Shown: positions 61,962 through 64,000 of the stretch, one piece after another | How the letters are laid out: every line of letters starts with the position of its first letter | Numbering within the stretch: position 1 is the stretch's first letter | Assembly: GCF_029813835.1 (NCBI RefSeq) | Contig: NZ_JARVKV010000003.1 | Coordinates: 1-64,000, forward strand | Direction of reading: 5' to 3' | From: Streptomyces sp. DH37 | GTDB lineage: Bacteria; Actinomycetota; Actinomycetes; Streptomycetales; Streptomycetaceae | DNA length: 64,000 nt | The notes under the pieces: generated by a model | The model's input: only the letters and a program-made list of their open reading frames with translations | Database searches by the model: none | What the model was told of the DNA's origin: nothing | Position numbers and translations under genes: made by a program

Positions 61962-62459
61962 GTGACGGACACGACCGCAGAGGGCGCCGACACCCTGACC
62001 CGCCTCGAGCAGGAGGGTGAGATCGCGGCCGACTATCTCGAGGGGCTCCTCGACATCGCGGATCTCGACGGTGACATCGACATGGACGTCGAGGGCGACC
62101 GTGCCGCGGTGTCGATCATCAGTGACGGAGAGAGCCGGGACCTGCAGAAGCTCGTCGGCCGGGACGGTGAGGTGCTGGAGGCCCTGCAGGAGCTGACCCG
62201 GCTCGCGGTGCTCCGTGAGACCGGTGACCGCAGCAGGCTGATGCTGGACATCGCCGGCTACCGCGCCCGCAAGCGCGAGGAACTGTCGGAGCTGGGAACC
62301 AGGACGGCCAAGGACGTGAAGCGCACCGGCGAGCCGGTGAAGCTGAGGCCGATGACGCCCTTCGAGCGCAAGGTCGTGCACGACGCGGTGGCCGCGGCGG
62401 GGCTGCGCAGCGAGTCCGAGGGCGAGGAGCCGCAGCGCTGCGTGGTCGTGCTGCCGTGA
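61962..62459 (+). CDS. khpB: KhpB/Jag-like RNA-binding protein (KH plus R3H)
   Basis: 165 aa. KH domain (about 35-100, LQKLVGRDGEVLEALQELTR) and R3H domain (about 108-160, KLRPMTPFERKVVHDAVA). It lacks the Jag-N domain of firmicute proteins. Binds RNA and affects division-related genes elsewhere. GTG start with AAGGAG; stop overlaps rsmG (GTGA). Confidence 0.93.
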   Translation: MTDTTAEGADTLTRLEQEGEIAADYLEGLLDIADLDGDIDMDVEGDRAAVSIISDGESRDLQKLVGRDGEVLEALQELTRLAVLRETGDRSRLMLDIAGYRARKREELSELGTRTAKDVKRTGEPVKLRPMTPFERKVVHDAVAAAGLRSESEGEEPQRCVVVLP

Positions 62460-63187
62460 CGGACTCCGTGTCGTCGACCCTTCCTCCCGCGCCCGAGGTG
62501 GCGCGGGAGGTTTTCGGTGACCGCTTCGCCGACGCGGTCCGCTACGCGGAGCTGCTGGCGGAGGTGGGGGTCAAGCGCGGGCTGATCGGACCGCGCGAGG
62601 TGCCGCGGCTGTGGGAGCGCCATCTGCTGAACTGCGCGGTGCTCTCCGAGGTCGTCCCCGAGGGAGTGACGGTCTGCGACGTCGGCTCGGGCGCGGGGCT
62701 GCCGGGCATTCCGCTCGCGCTGGTGCGGCAGGACCTGAGGATCACGCTGCTGGAGCCGCTGCTCCGGCGTACGACCTTCCTGCAGGAGGTCGTCGAGCTG
62801 CTGGGGCTGGACCATGTGTCGGTGGTGCGAGGGAGGGCCGAGGAGGTCCTGGGGTCGCTGCCTCCGGTGCACGTGGTGACGGCTCGGGCGGTGGCTCCGC
62901 TGGATCGGCTCGCCGGCTGGGGCGTACCGCTGCTGCGGCCGTACGGCGAGATGCTGGCCCTCAAGGGGGACACGGCGGAGGAGGAGCTGAAGGCGTCGCG
63001 CGTCGCGCTCCAGAAGCTCGGCGCGGTGGACTCCTCGGTGCTCCGCATCGGCGAGGGACTGGTGGAGCCGACGGCCACCGTGGTGCGGGTGGAGGTCGGC
63101 GAGAGCCCGGGCGGGGTGCGTTTCGCCGCCAAGAAGGCGAAGGCGGCCCGGACGGGACGCTCGCGGAGCGCGCGTCGTCGGCGGTGA
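62456..63187 (+). CDS. rsmG: 16S rRNA (guanine527-N7)-methyltransferase RsmG
   Basis: 243 aa. Class I SAM methyltransferase: CDVGSGAGLPGIPLALV (SAM loop), VVRGRAEEVLGS, VTARAVAPLDRLAGWGVPLL. Methylates G527 of 16S rRNA; loss gives low-level streptomycin resistance and antibiotic overproduction in Streptomyces. The C-terminal tail is basic. GTG start. Confidence 0.96.
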   Translation: MTDSVSSTLPPAPEVAREVFGDRFADAVRYAELLAEVGVKRGLIGPREVPRLWERHLLNCAVLSEVVPEGVTVCDVGSGAGLPGIPLALVRQDLRITLLEPLLRRTTFLQEVVELLGLDHVSVVRGRAEEVLGSLPPVHVVTARAVAPLDRLAGWGVPLLRPYGEMLALKGDTAEEELKASRVALQKLGAVDSSVLRIGEGLVEPTATVVRVEVGESPGGVRFAAKKAKAARTGRSRSARRRR

Positions 63188-63278
63188 TCCCCGGGTGGAG
63201 TCCCGTTACTCCGTAGAGTCGCCATAGAAGGATCATGCGGAGTGTCGCCGCGCCCCGGGGTGGGCGTGGATGCATCGT

Positions 63279-63292
63279 GCTTCCCGTGAAAC
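63279..63292. promoter_or_regulatory. Degenerate parS-like site upstream of parA
   Basis: GCTTCCCGTGAAAC, 12 of 14 identical to the Streptomyces parS consensus. The perfect half GTGAAAC is kept. Confidence 0.45.
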
Positions 63293-63372
63293 GTCGCTTC
63301 CTGAATGGAATCATCCGTCGAGGGCGCGCGGCTGACGCGTCGAGCCCATCCGAGCCCCGCTCCGGTGTGGAT

Positions 63373-63381
63373 TCATCCACA
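63373..63381 (+). promoter_or_regulatory. DnaA-box-like TCATCCACA before parA
   Basis: Matches YYVTCCACA and lies 37 bp before the chosen parA ATG. One mismatch from TTATCCACA. Confidence 0.3.
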
Positions 63382-63417
63382 GGTGAGCGGGGCTCGCTGG
63401 TTCCCGACCCGGAGGAC

Positions 63418-64000
63418 ATGGCAGGCTCTTCTCATCGCGAGCCTGATGTCGAGGAGAGTGAACCGTTGCGGTCCGACGGCCATATTGCGGGACCGATGAC
63501 CGATCCGGTCCCGGGTCCCCGTTCTGAAACGGCGGATGTTTCACGTGAAACGATGAGTGAGACTCCGCCTCCCATGGACGCCTCCCCCCGGTACGACGGG
63601 GATGCCTCCGCCCCCGTCGGCCGTGCCGCTCAGCAGGCGGTCGAGGCGATGAACCGTGCCGGTGAAGGCCTGCCCAGGCCCGAGGAGACCCGGGTGATGG
63701 TGGTCGCCAACCAGAAGGGCGGGGTCGGCAAGACCACGACCACGGTCAACCTCGCCGCCTCCCTCGCCCTGCATGGCGCCCGGGTCCTGGTGATCGACCT
63801 CGATCCCCAGGGCAACGCGTCCACGGCTCTGGGGATAGACCACCACGCCGAGGTCCCGTCGATCTACGACGTTCTGGTGGACAGCAGGCCACTCTCCGAC
63901 GTCGTCCAGCCGGTACGGGAGGTGGAGGGGCTCTTCTGCGCCCCGGCCACGATCGACCTCGCCGGTGCGGAGATCGAGCTGGTGTCGCTGGTGGCGAGGG
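63418..64000 (+). CDS. parA: Chromosome partitioning ATPase ParA (3' end beyond window)
   Basis: Partial: 194 residues here. After an acidic N-terminal extension, [20 protein letters not shown] (deviant Walker A, about residues 97-116) and [13 protein letters not shown] (Walker A' region) identify ParA. It drives ParB-parS segregation during sporulation. The ATG at 63418 ([11 protein letters not shown]) has GGAGG only 2 nt upstream, a poor spacing; a GTG at 63367 or the ATG at 63496 are alternatives. The gene contains a perfect parS site. Confidence 0.93.
   Translation, partial: MAGSSHREPDVEESEPLRSDGHIAGPMTDPVPGPRSETADVSRETMSETPPPMDASPRYDGDASAPVGRAAQQAVEAMNRAGEGLPRPEETRVMVVANQKGGVGKTTTTVNLAASLALHGARVLVIDLDPQGNASTALGIDHHAEVPSIYDVLVDSRPLSDVVQPVREVEGLFCAPATIDLAGAEIELVSLVAR
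63538..63551. promoter_or_regulatory. parS centromere site inside parA
   Basis: GTTTCACGTGAAAC, the perfect 14-bp Streptomyces parS palindrome bound by ParB. In frame it codes VSRET in the ParA N-terminal extension. Confidence 0.95.

Overview
The window is high-GC actinobacterial DNA and almost certainly a Streptomyces chromosome. The evidence is heavy third-position GC, many GTG starts, 4-nt GTGA/ATGA stop-start overlaps, and the conserved order gyrA-gyrB-DUF721-recF-gnd-dnaN-oriC-dnaA-rpmH-rnpA-yidD-yidC-khpB-rsmG-parA. It covers the replication origin and about 57 kb on the dnaN side of it. The species cannot be named from sequence alone. All product calls are from reading protein sequence; no database search was run.

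Layout. (1) 42-9552, all minus: a branched-chain 2-oxo acid dehydrogenase E1alpha-E1beta-E2 operon, then mobA-like/DUF6457, moeA, a TrkA-N potassium channel, a quinone oxidoreductase, a secreted acidic protein and the proteasome activator Bpa. (2) 9731-12847: an Lrp/AsnC regulator, a TetR regulator of PaaR type and paaN. (3) 12884-18021: a CGNR zinc-finger regulator divergent from a VOC protein and a PNPOx-like protein, then a DUF5819-HTTM-SpoU methyltransferase operon. (4) 18218-21798: paaABCDE, the phenylacetyl-CoA epoxidase. (5) 21856-25113: rhodanese, J-domain protein, DUF2252 protein, tRNA-Leu. (6) 25429-33419: fhaA-fhaB-pstP-rodA-pbpA-pknB, the cell-wall growth and Ser/Thr phosphorylation cluster. 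(7) 33555-37719: two class E sortases, a PabA/TrpG amidotransferase, a 61-aa membrane protein, a DUF881 protein, crgA. (8) 37982-46587: rhomboid protease, cyclophilin, DUF5324, tRNA-Ala, a HTH protein with a second Ser/Thr kinase, a VWA protein with a sibling secreted protein, DLW-39 protein. (9) 46822-64000: tRNA-Ile, DUF3566, gyrA, gyrB, DUF721, recF, gnd, dnaN, oriC, dnaA, then rpmH to parA on the other strand.

How the parts connect. The same 14-bp palindrome (ACCGA-N4-TCGGT) lies upstream of paaA, between tetR and paaN, and between the BCKDH operon and the Lrp gene. This suggests one TetR (PaaR-like) regulon joining phenylacetate catabolism to the 2-oxo acid dehydrogenase. Each copy has a TTRTCCACA (DnaA-box-like) 9-mer 32-45 bp away. 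That 9-mer occurs at least seven times, always intergenic, outside oriC. Other structure worth a second look: inverted DnaA boxes in a hairpin behind crgA, decamer repeat arrays around the cyclophilin gene, a 12-bp periodic tract before gyrB, and 42-bp-spaced repeats between the CGNR and VOC genes.
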